Position numbers and translations under genes: made by a program. Below, piece by piece: positions 28,492-36,902 of a stretch of DNA of 64,000 bases; within the stretch, counting starts at the first letter, position 1; each line of letters begins with the position of its first letter. A model generated the notes under the pieces. That model was not told where the DNA came from. It did no database searches and saw nothing but the letters and a program-made list of their open reading frames with translations. Source of the stretch: Meiothermus sp. Its GTDB lineage: Bacteria > Deinococcota > Deinococci > Deinococcales > Thermaceae. The stretch covers positions 372,001 through 436,000 of the forward strand of contig NZ_BPIJ01000001.1 in assembly GCF_026004055.1 (NCBI RefSeq), read 5' to 3'.

Positions 28492-29904
28492 TCAAGTCGC
28501 GGGAGTCGGGGAGGCTTCCGGGCGCTTAGCGCGGTACTGAAAGAAGTAAAACTCTGCGGCCAACACCAGCGCTGCCAGCAAAACCAGCCAGGGGGCCAGT
28601 GGCACGGTGAGGGAGGGAGGAAGAGGTTGGTCGGGGCTGGGACGGGGCAGCAGGGTTTCGGCGGGGGTCAGGAGGCCGGTGCGGCGTTCGCCCCTGGGTG
28701 CGATCAGGTTGTATAGCAGTACGGGAAAGGCAGGGAGGTTCTGCAGGCTTTCGACGGGGGGCAGGTACAGCCCGTTGGGGTGGTACCAGGCCAGGGCCTG
28801 GCCGCTTTCACCGGTGGCCAGGGGTTGCCAGCCGGGGGTTTGTGGGGGTGGGGGTATGCGCAGGCTGTAGCCAACCAACTCGGCGCCGCGCAAATAGGGG
28901 AGGGTGCGTTCTAAATCGAAGACGGTGTCCTGTCCACCGGCCTGTCGGGCGAAAAAAACCGTAAAAACGGTAGGCTGACGACGGGGTGTGCCGATTTCAA
29001 AGACCAGTTCGCCGGGGCTGCCCCGGCTGGTCTCCAGGAGGGCCAACAGCCGCTCGAGCGCAGGCGAACTGCCCGAGAGCTCTACCCGTACCAGCCGCCT
29101 AAAAAAGCGGGCCTGGTTATCCAGGCTCAGGGCATCCTGGCCCAAGATGCGGGCGGAAGGGGCACTCGAGGGCACTTCCAGACTGCTATACCCCCTGGTG
29201 GGTACTTCCAGTGCATAGCGCTGCCCATCTACCAAAACCTCACCCCGCCACAACCCAGGCCCGGCATTGGCCAGCGCCACAAACCCCGGCCCAATGGCGG
29301 TAATGCCCACGTTGGCGCCGTTGCTCGCCACGTTCAAGTAGCCATCGGTGCCGGGGGGAGCGGCCTGGTCGGCAATGGTCAGCACGCGGGCTTGCGGTAA
29401 CAAGGCTTTGCCGCGGGCGATGGCGGCCTCGAGGTTGGTGCTCGAGGCGCTGGCCTGGAGACCCTCGAGCCGGCCCACCAGCTCCTGCCCCGAAGCCGGG
29501 CCAAAGGTTTGAATCCGGCTTCCGGCAATCACCAGCACTGCTTTGGGCGAGGCGGCCAGATATTTTTGGGCCAGGGCCTTGGCCCGATCTAAGCGGCTGG
29601 GGCTCACATCGGTTGCGGCCATCGAGGCCGAGGCATCCAGCACCACCACCAGTTCGCCGGGGCGATCCAGCGAAACGGCAGGCAGCGACAGCGCCAGCAA
29701 CCCCAGCAAGGCCGAAAACAGCAGCAAAAACAGTCGCAGATCGAAGCGCCGGCGGGCGCGGCCCCTGCGCAGCGCCTTTTGCCATAGCCAAAGCCCGGCC
29801 ACCTTGCGCTCGGGAGGCTGCCTGCGCAGGTACCACCACCACACCAGCCCTAACACTGGCGGAATCAACAAAAGCAAACCGGGCAAGCCAAACGCTACCT
29901 GCAC
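28492..29904 (-). CDS. BatA-type VWA-domain membrane protein
   Basis: A 470-residue protein with an N-terminal pair of membrane helices (about 5-25 and 58-78, BatA N-terminal domain), then a von Willebrand A domain with the metal site D-A-S-A-S in V-V-V-L-D-A-S-A-S-M near residue 92, a large central region, and a last helix (about 435-455). Such proteins accompany MoxR ATPases in chaperone-like systems, but no MoxR gene is adjacent. It starts at GTG. It may share a transcript with the hydrolase gene upstream, 57 bases away. Confidence 0.75.
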   Translation of the reverse strand: MQVAFGLPGLLLLIPPVLGLVWWWYLRRQPPERKVAGLWLWQKALRRGRARRRFDLRLFLLLFSALLGLLALSLPAVSLDRPGELVVVLDASASMAATDVSPSRLDRAKALAQKYLAASPKAVLVIAGSRIQTFGPASGQELVGRLEGLQASASSTNLEAAIARGKALLPQARVLTIADQAAPPGTDGYLNVASNGANVGITAIGPGFVALANAGPGLWRGEVLVDGQRYALEVPTRGYSSLEVPSSAPSARILGQDALSLDNQARFFRRLVRVELSGSSPALERLLALLETSRGSPGELVFEIGTPRRQPTVFTVFFARQAGGQDTVFDLERTLPYLRGAELVGYSLRIPPPPQTPGWQPLATGESGQALAWYHPNGLYLPPVESLQNLPAFPVLLYNLIAPRGERRTGLLTPAETLLPRPSPDQPLPPSLTVPLAPWLVLLAALVLAAEFYFFQYRAKRPEASPTPAT

Positions 29905-29961
29905 GCCTCCAGCATAGGTGCATTGCCTTCAAAGCAGAAGGCTGCAACCCTCCATTTGCTG

Positions 29962-31026
29962 CTAGACCGATTTCAAATGAGCGTGAAAGAGTGGGTCGAA
30001 CACTTCGGGTTTTTCCATGTGGGGCGAGTGGCCGGTGTCCGGGATTACTACTTCGCGGAAGGAACCCCCATGGGCTTTGTACTGCTCGAGCACATGCCGG
30101 GTCTGGCCCACCATCGGCTGAGGGGGGTGTATCTCGTCGCCGGGCCAGCCGGGAACCACGCCCAGCTTGCCCAGGGTGCCCATGTTGAACAGGCTTAGGT
30201 CGCTCACAATCTGGTCGTCGGCGCCGCGCACCCAGAGAATGGGGGGTTTGACGCTTGCCGCTAGCATCTTTTCCACGCTGTCGCCAATGTACTTGGGCGA
30301 GATGGCGTTGGCCGGCCCCCACTTGCCCGGGGCCACGCCCGGCCAGTGGGGTGAGGGCTCCGCGTCGCCAGGGTATTTATCCGGCCCGATTTTTTCCGAG
30401 AGCACGCCCGAGAGCAGGGCCTCTTCGCGGGGGTGCCGGAAGGGGGCCTTCCAGTAGAAGCTGTTCATCACCGTGCGAGGGGAAGCCTGGTGTTCCGTAC
30501 CTCGGTAGCCCTCGGCGATCAGCCGGGCAAACTCGGGGTTTACGATACCAGCTCCCGAACCGGCAAAATCGGGGGCGCAGGGGGTGCCCTGAAGGTCTTT
30601 GGTGCCGCCAAAACCAAAGGGCGAGCCCGGCGCAATAGCCGTAGCGGTGAGGATGCGCTCCGGCGCAGCCGCCAGCAGGGCCCAGACCACACTGCCTCCC
30701 AGCGAGTGCCCCGCCACATGAAAGCGGGCATGGCCCAGCGTGTCCATCAGGCCCAAAAGGTCGTCCACCCAGTCCATGCAGCCTCTTGTGGCGTCTATTA
30801 GCTTGTCTTCGGTATCGCCGTAGCCCCGCAGGTCGGGTGCAATGGCCTGGAAGCCTGCGGGCAGGGCCCGCATGGTCTCTTCCCAGAAGGTGCTGCTGCT
30901 GGCGTTGCCGTGAATCAAAAGCACCGGTACGCCATCGGCGGCCCCCCGCAGCAGGACGTGCATGTTCAGTCGCGGCGTCTCGATCATCTTGGACACAATG
31001 CCCGGCAGGTTAGGGATGGAACCCAT
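29962..31026 (-). CDS. Alpha/beta-hydrolase fold enzyme
   Basis: A 354-residue hydrolase. Oxyanion region H-G-N-A-S-S-S-T-F-W, nucleophile elbow G-H-S-L-G-G, acid in G-A-D-D-Q-I-V and catalytic His in D-T-G-H-S-P-H-M-E give a full triad. A large cap is inserted after the sixth strand. Substrate unknown; esterase, lactonase or C-C hydrolase are all open. I start at M-G-S-I-P-N-L, which has AAGGAG in front, rather than five codons earlier. Three near-identical octamers lie in its upstream region. Confidence 0.78.
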   Translation of the reverse strand: MGSIPNLPGIVSKMIETPRLNMHVLLRGAADGVPVLLIHGNASSSTFWEETMRALPAGFQAIAPDLRGYGDTEDKLIDATRGCMDWVDDLLGLMDTLGHARFHVAGHSLGGSVVWALLAAAPERILTATAIAPGSPFGFGGTKDLQGTPCAPDFAGSGAGIVNPEFARLIAEGYRGTEHQASPRTVMNSFYWKAPFRHPREEALLSGVLSEKIGPDKYPGDAEPSPHWPGVAPGKWGPANAISPKYIGDSVEKMLAASVKPPILWVRGADDQIVSDLSLFNMGTLGKLGVVPGWPGDEIHPPQPMVGQTRHVLEQYKAHGGSFREVVIPDTGHSPHMEKPEVFDPLFHAHLKSV

Positions 31027-31054
31027 GGCACACTCCTTCACGTTTGAGTTGAAC

Positions 31055-31087
31055 CATGTTACCGGGTTCTTGTTACAAACTTGTTAC
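31055..31087 (-). promoter_or_regulatory. Triple octamer repeat upstream of the hydrolase gene
   Basis: On the minus strand GTAACAAG (31087-31080), GTAACAAG (31076-31069) and GTAACATG (31062-31055) repeat in the same direction with periods of 11 and 14 bases, 29-61 bases before the start codon. This looks like an activator or repressor site. The rest of the gap to bamA holds no gene that I can see. Confidence 0.4.
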
Positions 31088-31250
31088 CCGCTGTATTCCC
31101 ACGTGCACCTTTGTGGTGGCCCTTATCGGCCACAGGGAGCAGGCGAATTGCAGGCCAGAAAGCCAAGCAAATCCATACTCCCCGACAAGATTTTCATTTA
31201 GATTGAAGCAAAGCCTCGAGCCGCTCCCAATGCACTATGTGACCCACTTA

Positions 31251-33827
31251 TTAGAACCCAAGCCCCAACCGCAGCGCAAAACGCCCCGTGGGGTTGCGCT
31301 GGCTAAAGCCATAATCCAGACGGATGGGGGGCAAGATGGCGCCCAGCAGGTCGAGGTTAATCTGCAAACCCACCCCTATCCCCAGGAAAAAGGCGTCTTG
31401 CTCTGGGGGAGCCGGCCAGAGGCGGCCAAAGTCGGTGAAGACAAAGCCATAGATGTTGGTTCCGCCGGTGGGACTCAGGCCAAAGTCGTAGCCGTACTCG
31501 AGGGTGCCGTTGAGTACGGTGGTTCCCTTATCCAGAAAGCGGGGGTCGTACCCGCGCAGGGTGGTGATGTCAGTGCTGTTGCCCCCCAGGCTAAACTTCT
31601 GGCTGTCTTGCGCCGTGCCCAGAATGGTGCCAAACGAAAGCCGCAGGCCAATGGCCTGACGGGCCGCCTGGTCAATCTGGAAATAGTTTCGGCCCGTCAC
31701 CACCACCGGCACGTACTGGGTTACCTCGCCGCCTTTGGGGAAGGTAATGCCGTAGCCGGTGCTGAGGTTGACCGAGAAGCCCTGGGTGGGGAAGTTGGGG
31801 CTATTCAAGGTGCTGTAGGTAGCCCCCAGGCTCAGGGTAATGGCCTGGAACTCCCGCACGCTTTGCTCAAACTTGTTTTGCGCGTCCTGCAGCAAAGCGT
31901 TGCTACAGGCGGTGTCCTCGGCGACTGGGGGGTTGGCCGTGTTGCCCGAATCCGGCACCTTAACCAAGCAGCGGGGCCGGTTGGCATCGTTTACTTCCAG
32001 GAGGGGAATATTCCATTCCCAGCCCAGGCCGGCCGAAAGCCGCAGATTGGGGAAGTCGCGGCTCAGGGGGCGGGAAATGGAGAAGTTGATACCGGTTTTG
32101 CGCTCGGTGTACTGCCAGACCGAGGTGGTGTCTTTGTCGTCGATGATTCCATCGCCGTTCAGGTCGGGTGTATTTCCGTTATACTGCTGCTGCAACGGAA
32201 AGTTGATATTGGCCTGCGGCTGGCTATATACGTTCACCCCAAACGAGGTGCGCACGTCCTTGAAGTCGGCAAAATCAATGTAGACCCAGGGAATGCGGTA
32301 GGAAGCACTGAAGGTCAGGAACTGACCGGCATCGTTGGGGTTGATGCCCAGGGTCACGTTGTACTGGTGGGCCAGCCCCCACAGGTTGGTATCGCTGATA
32401 CCGATGTTGCCCTCCCATCCCGTCAGGCTGCTCCAGGAGATTCCCGGAATAAAGCTGCCGGTCTGGGCCTCGCGGAAGCTCAACACGATGATGATGTCTT
32501 CGGGTTTTTCGCCCTGCTGGGGCCTTACCCCTGGGGGCTCGCGCAGCAAGCCGGTGCGCAGAATGTTGGTGATGCCCTGGCGCAAGGCGCTCACCGAGAA
32601 CAGGCTGCCCACCGGCGGCATCTCGCGCAAAAACACGCTGGGATCGGTGCGGGTCAGGGGGGGGTCGATGCGGTAGCCGGCAATGCGGAGTTCGCGCAAC
32701 CGCTGTACATAAACCCCTTCGCGGAAGCTGATGTCGGGCTGGGCCACGAGGTCGTAGCCAGCATCGCGGTATTCCCGCAGGACTCGAGCAAAGTCTTCAT
32801 TGGCCAGCACAGGATTGTACTCATCGCCGGGCTTGAGGCGTAGCTTGGGCAGCAATTTTTCGGTAGGAATAACGGTGTTGCCCTCGATGCGTACCTCGCG
32901 GATGGCTCCGAAGCGCTGCTCGCCCGCCTGGAAGGTCAGGCGCACTCCATCCTGGCTGACCCGCTCGGGGCGGAAATCGATCACCCGGCTGATGCTGCGC
33001 GATAGGGTATTAACTCCGTCCAGGATGCGGTCTACGTTGAAGGGATCGCCTACCTTGAGGCCCAACGAACTGATATCCACCCCTCGAGCGTTAATTTCCA
33101 CAATCTTGAGCTCGCTGAACGCCACCCGCAGCACCCCATCGGCCAAGACGGTGCGGGTCAGGTCGACCCCACTGCCCCGGAAACCGGCTGCGGCGTACAC
33201 ATCCGCCGTACGACCCACTGCGTCGCGGAAACGCTCGAAGGAGAAGCGCCCGTTTTCTGCTACGGTTTGAAAGAGGGGCTCGAGGCGCTCTTTGGGTACG
33301 TAGGTTGCGGCTCCTACCTCCACCGACTTCAGCTCCGGGTTTTCCTCTACGTTGAAGTTGAGCTCTACTCCCCCGGCTACTTCCTTGGCTTCAGGGGTTA
33401 TTTTGGGCTCGAATGGAAAGCCCTCGTTGCGGTAGATGCGGGCTAGTGCCAAGGCCGCTTCAGTGGCCTTCTTGGGATTGAACACCGAGCCTACCCCGAT
33501 GGCCTGCTCGGTTTCCAGGTAACGCAGCACATTGGCCTCGGGGAAAGCTTTGGAGGAGACGCTAACTTTGGTGATGGGAGGATTGGTGCTGACCTCTACG
33601 ATCAGCTTGTTGCCCTCCAACCGAACCCTGGCCTCCCGGAAGTAGCCGGTGTTCAAGACGGCCGCCCGGGCCTGCTCCAGATCGCCGGGTTCGTCGCCCA
33701 CCCCAAAAGGCAACGAGATGCGTACCAGGGCCGCAAGTACGGTGTCGGTACCCCGTACCTCCACTTCCTCAATGGGGGCTGCAAAAGCCAAGCCCAGCAA
33801 AAGCACAAGGGATAGAAGATGCTTCAT
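31251..33827 (-). CDS. bamA: BamA/Omp85 outer membrane assembly protein
   Basis: An 858-residue outer membrane protein. Residues 1-20 are a signal peptide. Several POTRA repeats occupy about 22-420 and a 16-strand-type barrel the rest, ending L-R-L-G-L-G-F with the terminal phenylalanine that marks outer membrane barrels. It folds and inserts other barrel proteins. Within the barrel are two unusual loops: D-L-N-G-D-G-I-I-D-D-K-D, an EF-hand-like calcium motif, and a loop with a likely disulfide pair (P-R-C-L-V and T-A-C-S-N). The ATG giving M-K-H-L-L-S starts the signal peptide. It is followed downstream by nothing on the same strand for 224 bases. Confidence 0.9.
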   Translation of the reverse strand: MKHLLSLVLLLGLAFAAPIEEVEVRGTDTVLAALVRISLPFGVGDEPGDLEQARAAVLNTGYFREARVRLEGNKLIVEVSTNPPITKVSVSSKAFPEANVLRYLETEQAIGVGSVFNPKKATEAALALARIYRNEGFPFEPKITPEAKEVAGGVELNFNVEENPELKSVEVGAATYVPKERLEPLFQTVAENGRFSFERFRDAVGRTADVYAAAGFRGSGVDLTRTVLADGVLRVAFSELKIVEINARGVDISSLGLKVGDPFNVDRILDGVNTLSRSISRVIDFRPERVSQDGVRLTFQAGEQRFGAIREVRIEGNTVIPTEKLLPKLRLKPGDEYNPVLANEDFARVLREYRDAGYDLVAQPDISFREGVYVQRLRELRIAGYRIDPPLTRTDPSVFLREMPPVGSLFSVSALRQGITNILRTGLLREPPGVRPQQGEKPEDIIIVLSFREAQTGSFIPGISWSSLTGWEGNIGISDTNLWGLAHQYNVTLGINPNDAGQFLTFSASYRIPWVYIDFADFKDVRTSFGVNVYSQPQANINFPLQQQYNGNTPDLNGDGIIDDKDTTSVWQYTERKTGINFSISRPLSRDFPNLRLSAGLGWEWNIPLLEVNDANRPRCLVKVPDSGNTANPPVAEDTACSNALLQDAQNKFEQSVREFQAITLSLGATYSTLNSPNFPTQGFSVNLSTGYGITFPKGGEVTQYVPVVVTGRNYFQIDQAARQAIGLRLSFGTILGTAQDSQKFSLGGNSTDITTLRGYDPRFLDKGTTVLNGTLEYGYDFGLSPTGGTNIYGFVFTDFGRLWPAPPEQDAFFLGIGVGLQINLDLLGAILPPIRLDYGFSQRNPTGRFALRLGLGF

Positions 33828-33874
33828 CCTGCCAACCATATGCGAATCGCGTGAAGCATGAGTGAGAGCTGGTT

Positions 33875-34357
33875 TTAGCGTTTGAACCTGTCTAGCGAAG
33901 CCAGATAACCTTCCAACAAAGCCCGGAACTGCCCCACAAACAAATCGCGCTCGTTGCGTACTTGCTCGATGTCGTTCTTGATGCGCTTCATTTGTTCGAT
34001 GAGTTCTTGCAAGGCAGCCTGGCGTTCGGACTCGGTCTCACGTTTGATGAGCTCGGCCTCGCGCTCGGCTTGGGCCTTAATCTCGCGGGCAATGCGCTCG
34101 GCTGCCACCACCGCCCGCTTGAGTTCGGCCTCACCCTCCCTGGCCTTGGCCAGTTCGGCCTCGAGGTCGCGGATATACCCCCTCAAACGCTCGTTTTCTT
34201 CAATCAGCGCGGTCTGCACATCGGCCACCCGGCCCAGGTACTCGCGCACTTCGGCCACCGAGTAGCCCCTGAGCCCCTGGCGAAACTCCTGGTAGCGGAT
34301 GTCCAGTGGGGTCAGATCGCCACGTTCGCTGCGCTCCATCCGAAACTCACCCGTCAT
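33875..34357 (-). CDS. DivIVA-domain coiled-coil protein
   Basis: A 160-residue protein: DivIVA membrane-binding head L-T-P-L-D-I-R-Y-Q-E-F-R-Q-G-L-R-G-Y-S (about 15-40), then an almost continuous coiled coil to residue 150, rich in E, R, K and A. Such proteins gather at curved membranes and direct division or envelope growth. Three starts are possible (GTG at 34369, ATG at 34357 or 34339); I take the middle one without strong evidence. It lies 47 bases upstream of bamA on the same strand. Confidence 0.83.
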   Translation of the reverse strand: MTGEFRMERSERGDLTPLDIRYQEFRQGLRGYSVAEVREYLGRVADVQTALIEENERLRGYIRDLEAELAKAREGEAELKRAVVAAERIAREIKAQAEREAELIKRETESERQAALQELIEQMKRIKNDIEQVRNERDLFVGQFRALLEGYLASLDRFKR

Positions 34358-34444
34358 GCGCTCGTCCACGGCTCTAGACTACTATAGCCGGTCTCAAAAT
34401 ACCGAAGACGACGTGGCCTATCCTGATAACCGGGCCCGGCCCGG

Positions 34445-35086
34445 CTAATCCGGCTCGAAGACGGCCCGCCCTACCCGCACCAGGGTGGCGCCTTCCTCCA
34501 CCGCCACTTCAAAGTCGCCCGACATGCCCATGCTGCGCTCGGGCAACCGGTGCAAGTCGGCCAGCCTCGAGAGCTTGGCAAAGATGGGCCGCACCGTCTC
34601 GGGGTCTTGGGTGTAAGGGGCTACGGTCATCAGGCCCTCAACCCGCAACCCCTGCATGGCTCGAACCTGGGCGAGGGCCTGAGGCAGTTCTTCCTCCAGA
34701 AAACCGTGTTTCTGAGGTTCGCGCCCCAGATTGAGCTCGAGCAGTACCCGTTGCACTTTGCCGTTTTCTATGGCCTTACGGGCGATCGCCTCGGCCAGGC
34801 GAACCGAGTCAATGGAGTGAATCAGCTCGAAACGCACGGCAAATTTGGCCTTGTTGCGTTGTAAGGGCCCGATAAAGTGCCACTCGGCCTCGAGTTCCTC
34901 CATTTTGGGCAGGGCCTCCTGGATGCGCGACTCACCCAGGGGGAAACGGCCAAACCGCAGCACCCGCTCCCGAATCTCGACCACCGGGTGTTCCTTGGTC
35001 ACTGCTACCAGCCGCACGCTTTTGGGGTCTCGCCCCACCCGGCTACAGGCTTGCTCGATGCGCTCCAGGACTTTGGCAAGGCTCAT
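34445..35086 (-). CDS. YggS-family pyridoxal phosphate homeostasis protein
   Basis: A 213-residue PLP-binding protein of the YggS/PROSC family. The PLP lysine is in V-R-L-V-A-V-T-K near residue 31; other marks are W-H-F-I-G-P-L-Q-R-N-K, I-H-S-I-D-S-V-R-L-A, G-L-M-T-V-A-P and S-M-G-M-S-G-D-F-E-V-A. It buffers free PLP and affects amino-acid metabolism. ATG chosen; a TTG five codons upstream is possible. It precedes the DivIVA gene, the common yggS-sepF/divIVA neighbourhood. Confidence 0.92.
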   Translation of the reverse strand: MSLAKVLERIEQACSRVGRDPKSVRLVAVTKEHPVVEIRERVLRFGRFPLGESRIQEALPKMEELEAEWHFIGPLQRNKAKFAVRFELIHSIDSVRLAEAIARKAIENGKVQRVLLELNLGREPQKHGFLEEELPQALAQVRAMQGLRVEGLMTVAPYTQDPETVRPIFAKLSRLADLHRLPERSMGMSGDFEVAVEEGATLVRVGRAVFEPD

Positions 35087-35207
35087 GCTATCATCCGACA
35101 AAAAGGTACACCGGTGTCGTCTGTCGAGGTCGGATCAAACCCCTTACCGAGGGGTGAAGGGTCTCGAGGGCGAACAATCACATCACCTAAATCCCACGAG
35201 TTTACCC

Positions 35208-36029
35208 TTACAGGGCTGCCAGAATGCCGCGCACAAACTTGCGGAACAAGGCCCCGCTCCTGGCTGCGGTAGCCAGCACCTCCTGCTCGGTGGCGTGGTG
35301 GTCGCGTTCGGGCACGGCCATATCGGTAATGGTTGAAAGGCCCAGCACCCGCGCCCCCAGATGCCGCAGAGCAATCACTTCCGGCACCGTGGACATTCCA
35401 ATGGCATCGGCCCCCAGGGTGCGCAGCAGCCTGAGCTCGGCCCGGCTGGCAAACTGCGGCCCCGGCCACCAGGCATACACCCCTTCGCGCAGGTGGAAGT
35501 CCTGGGCTCTGGCTACTTGTTGCGCCAAGGCCCGCAGTTCGGGGTCGTAGGCGTCGAAGGTCACGGGGAAACGCGGCCCCAGGCGTTCATCGTTGGGCCC
35601 GGTGAGGGGCGAGAGGGCGGCATAGTTGATGTAGTCGTTGTGCAGCATCAGCTCCCCTGCATTCCAGCCGGGGTTAAGTCCACCTGCTGCCGAGGTGAGG
35701 AAGAAGGTTTTGGCCCCCAGGAAGAACCCCACCCGTTGCGGGAAGGCCGCCTGGGCCGGCGTATAGCCTTCGTAGCAGTGCACCCGGCCCTTGTAGGCCA
35801 GCACTTTTTTGCCCTCGAGCCACCCCAAAATTAGCTTCCCCTCGTGCCCCGGCGCGGTGGACTGGGGGAAGTTGGGCAATGAACGATAGGGGAAACTGGC
35901 CACCGCCTCGATCTCGTCACCCAGCGGCCCCAGGCCCGAACCCAGCACCAGACCCACCTCGGGCACAAAATCGGTCTGGGTGCGAATATGGCTTACGGTT
36001 TGCTGGATTTGGTCGTAAGTCGAATCCAT
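35208..36029 (-). CDS. Purine nucleoside phosphorylase (trimeric class)
   Basis: A 273-residue enzyme cleaving purine nucleosides with phosphate. Landmarks: V-L-G-S-G-L-G-P-L near residue 29 (phosphate loop), G-H-E-G-K-L, G-R-V-H-C-Y-E-G-Y, T-S-A-A-G-G-L, and A-I-G-M-S-T-V-P-E-V. The base-binding glutamate is E198. At the position of human N243 the protein has D236 (S-T-I-T-D-M-A), a substitution associated with acceptance of 6-aminopurines, so adenosine may be a substrate. A TAGATT box lies seven bases before the ATG. Confidence 0.9.
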   Translation of the reverse strand: MDSTYDQIQQTVSHIRTQTDFVPEVGLVLGSGLGPLGDEIEAVASFPYRSLPNFPQSTAPGHEGKLILGWLEGKKVLAYKGRVHCYEGYTPAQAAFPQRVGFFLGAKTFFLTSAAGGLNPGWNAGELMLHNDYINYAALSPLTGPNDERLGPRFPVTFDAYDPELRALAQQVARAQDFHLREGVYAWWPGPQFASRAELRLLRTLGADAIGMSTVPEVIALRHLGARVLGLSTITDMAVPERDHHATEQEVLATAARSGALFRKFVRGILAAL

Positions 36030-36182
36030 AGCCTAAAATCTACCGTATCCCCAGGCTCGAGGTGTAGTGGAACGCCGGGATCGGCATGGAGGTGGGCTAC
36101 TTGGGAAGGGCCCAATCTGAAGGAGTACCCGAAGGCGGCCTATCCCCGGCAAGACCTGTACCGCCTGCCGTATGCTGGAGCC

Positions 36183-36875
36183 ATGCCGCCCCACCTGGAC
36201 GAATATTTTTGGGCGACAGAAGTCGCACCCCAACAGATGGATGCGCTTTGGGCGCAGGGCTGGCGGCACTTTGGAGCGTATTTTTTTCGTTATGGTCGCC
36301 TGCAAAACCACACGGTGCTGCCCCTGCGGGTGCGGCTGGCCAACTTCGGTCTGAGCCAGAGCCAGCGGCGGGTGCTAAAGAAAAATCGGGATTTGGTGTT
36401 CAGACTGCAACCGGCTTTTGTGAACCCAGATGTCGAGGCGTTGTTTGAACGGCACAAGGCCCGCTTCAGCCATAGCGTCCCCGAGCACATCTACAATTTT
36501 GTTTCGCGCCGCCCGGCCCATATCCCGTGCCGCTGCCACAGCCTGACCCTGCACCACCAGGGCCGTCTGGTGGGCATCAGCTATCTGGATGAAGGGGCGC
36601 AGGCCACCTCCAGCGTTTACCAGTGCTTCGACCCGGCTTACGCCCGGCGCAGCCTGGGTATCCTGATGATTTTGCTTTCAATCCGCTTTTCGCTGGAGTG
36701 GGGGAAGGTGTTTTATTACCCCGGCTATGCGTACCGAGAACCCTCCGAGTACGACTACAAGAAACGCTTGGGGGCACTGGAATACTTCGACTGGAAAGGC
36801 AACTGGCTGAACTACGAAGAGGGTCTGGCTAAACCACAACCCCTGCATACAAAATACTCCTCGGATGGGGTTTAG
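36183..36875 (+). CDS. Arginyltransferase-like (ATE1 C-terminal domain) protein
   Basis: A 230-residue protein resembling the catalytic domain of arginyl/leucyl-tRNA-protein transferases, a GNAT-like fold: R-V-L-K-K-N-R-D-L, the segment F-E-R-H-K-A-R-F-S-H, G-I-S-Y-L-D-E, and F-D-P-A-Y-A-R-R-S-L-G. It lacks the N-terminal cysteine pair of classical ATE1 and is shorter. It may add an amino acid to protein N-termini or be a related acyltransferase. The ATG follows TGGAG; upstream in-frame codons exist back to 35988 but overlap the divergent gene. It lies 27 bases before fdhF. Confidence 0.72.
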   Translation: MPPHLDEYFWATEVAPQQMDALWAQGWRHFGAYFFRYGRLQNHTVLPLRVRLANFGLSQSQRRVLKKNRDLVFRLQPAFVNPDVEALFERHKARFSHSVPEHIYNFVSRRPAHIPCRCHSLTLHHQGRLVGISYLDEGAQATSSVYQCFDPAYARRSLGILMILLSIRFSLEWGKVFYYPGYAYREPSEYDYKKRLGALEYFDWKGNWLNYEEGLAKPQPLHTKYSSDGV

Positions 36876-36902
36876 AATAAGGCCATTCGGTGGAGGCGTT
36901 GC

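Noticed and set aside
29240-30322. Frame bridging the VWA and hydrolase genes
   Set aside because: It crosses two well defined genes in another frame and has no similarity.
31056-32843. A 595-codon plus-strand frame opposite bamA
   Set aside because: Its length reflects GC-rich third positions; bamA on the other strand has signal peptide, POTRA and barrel end.
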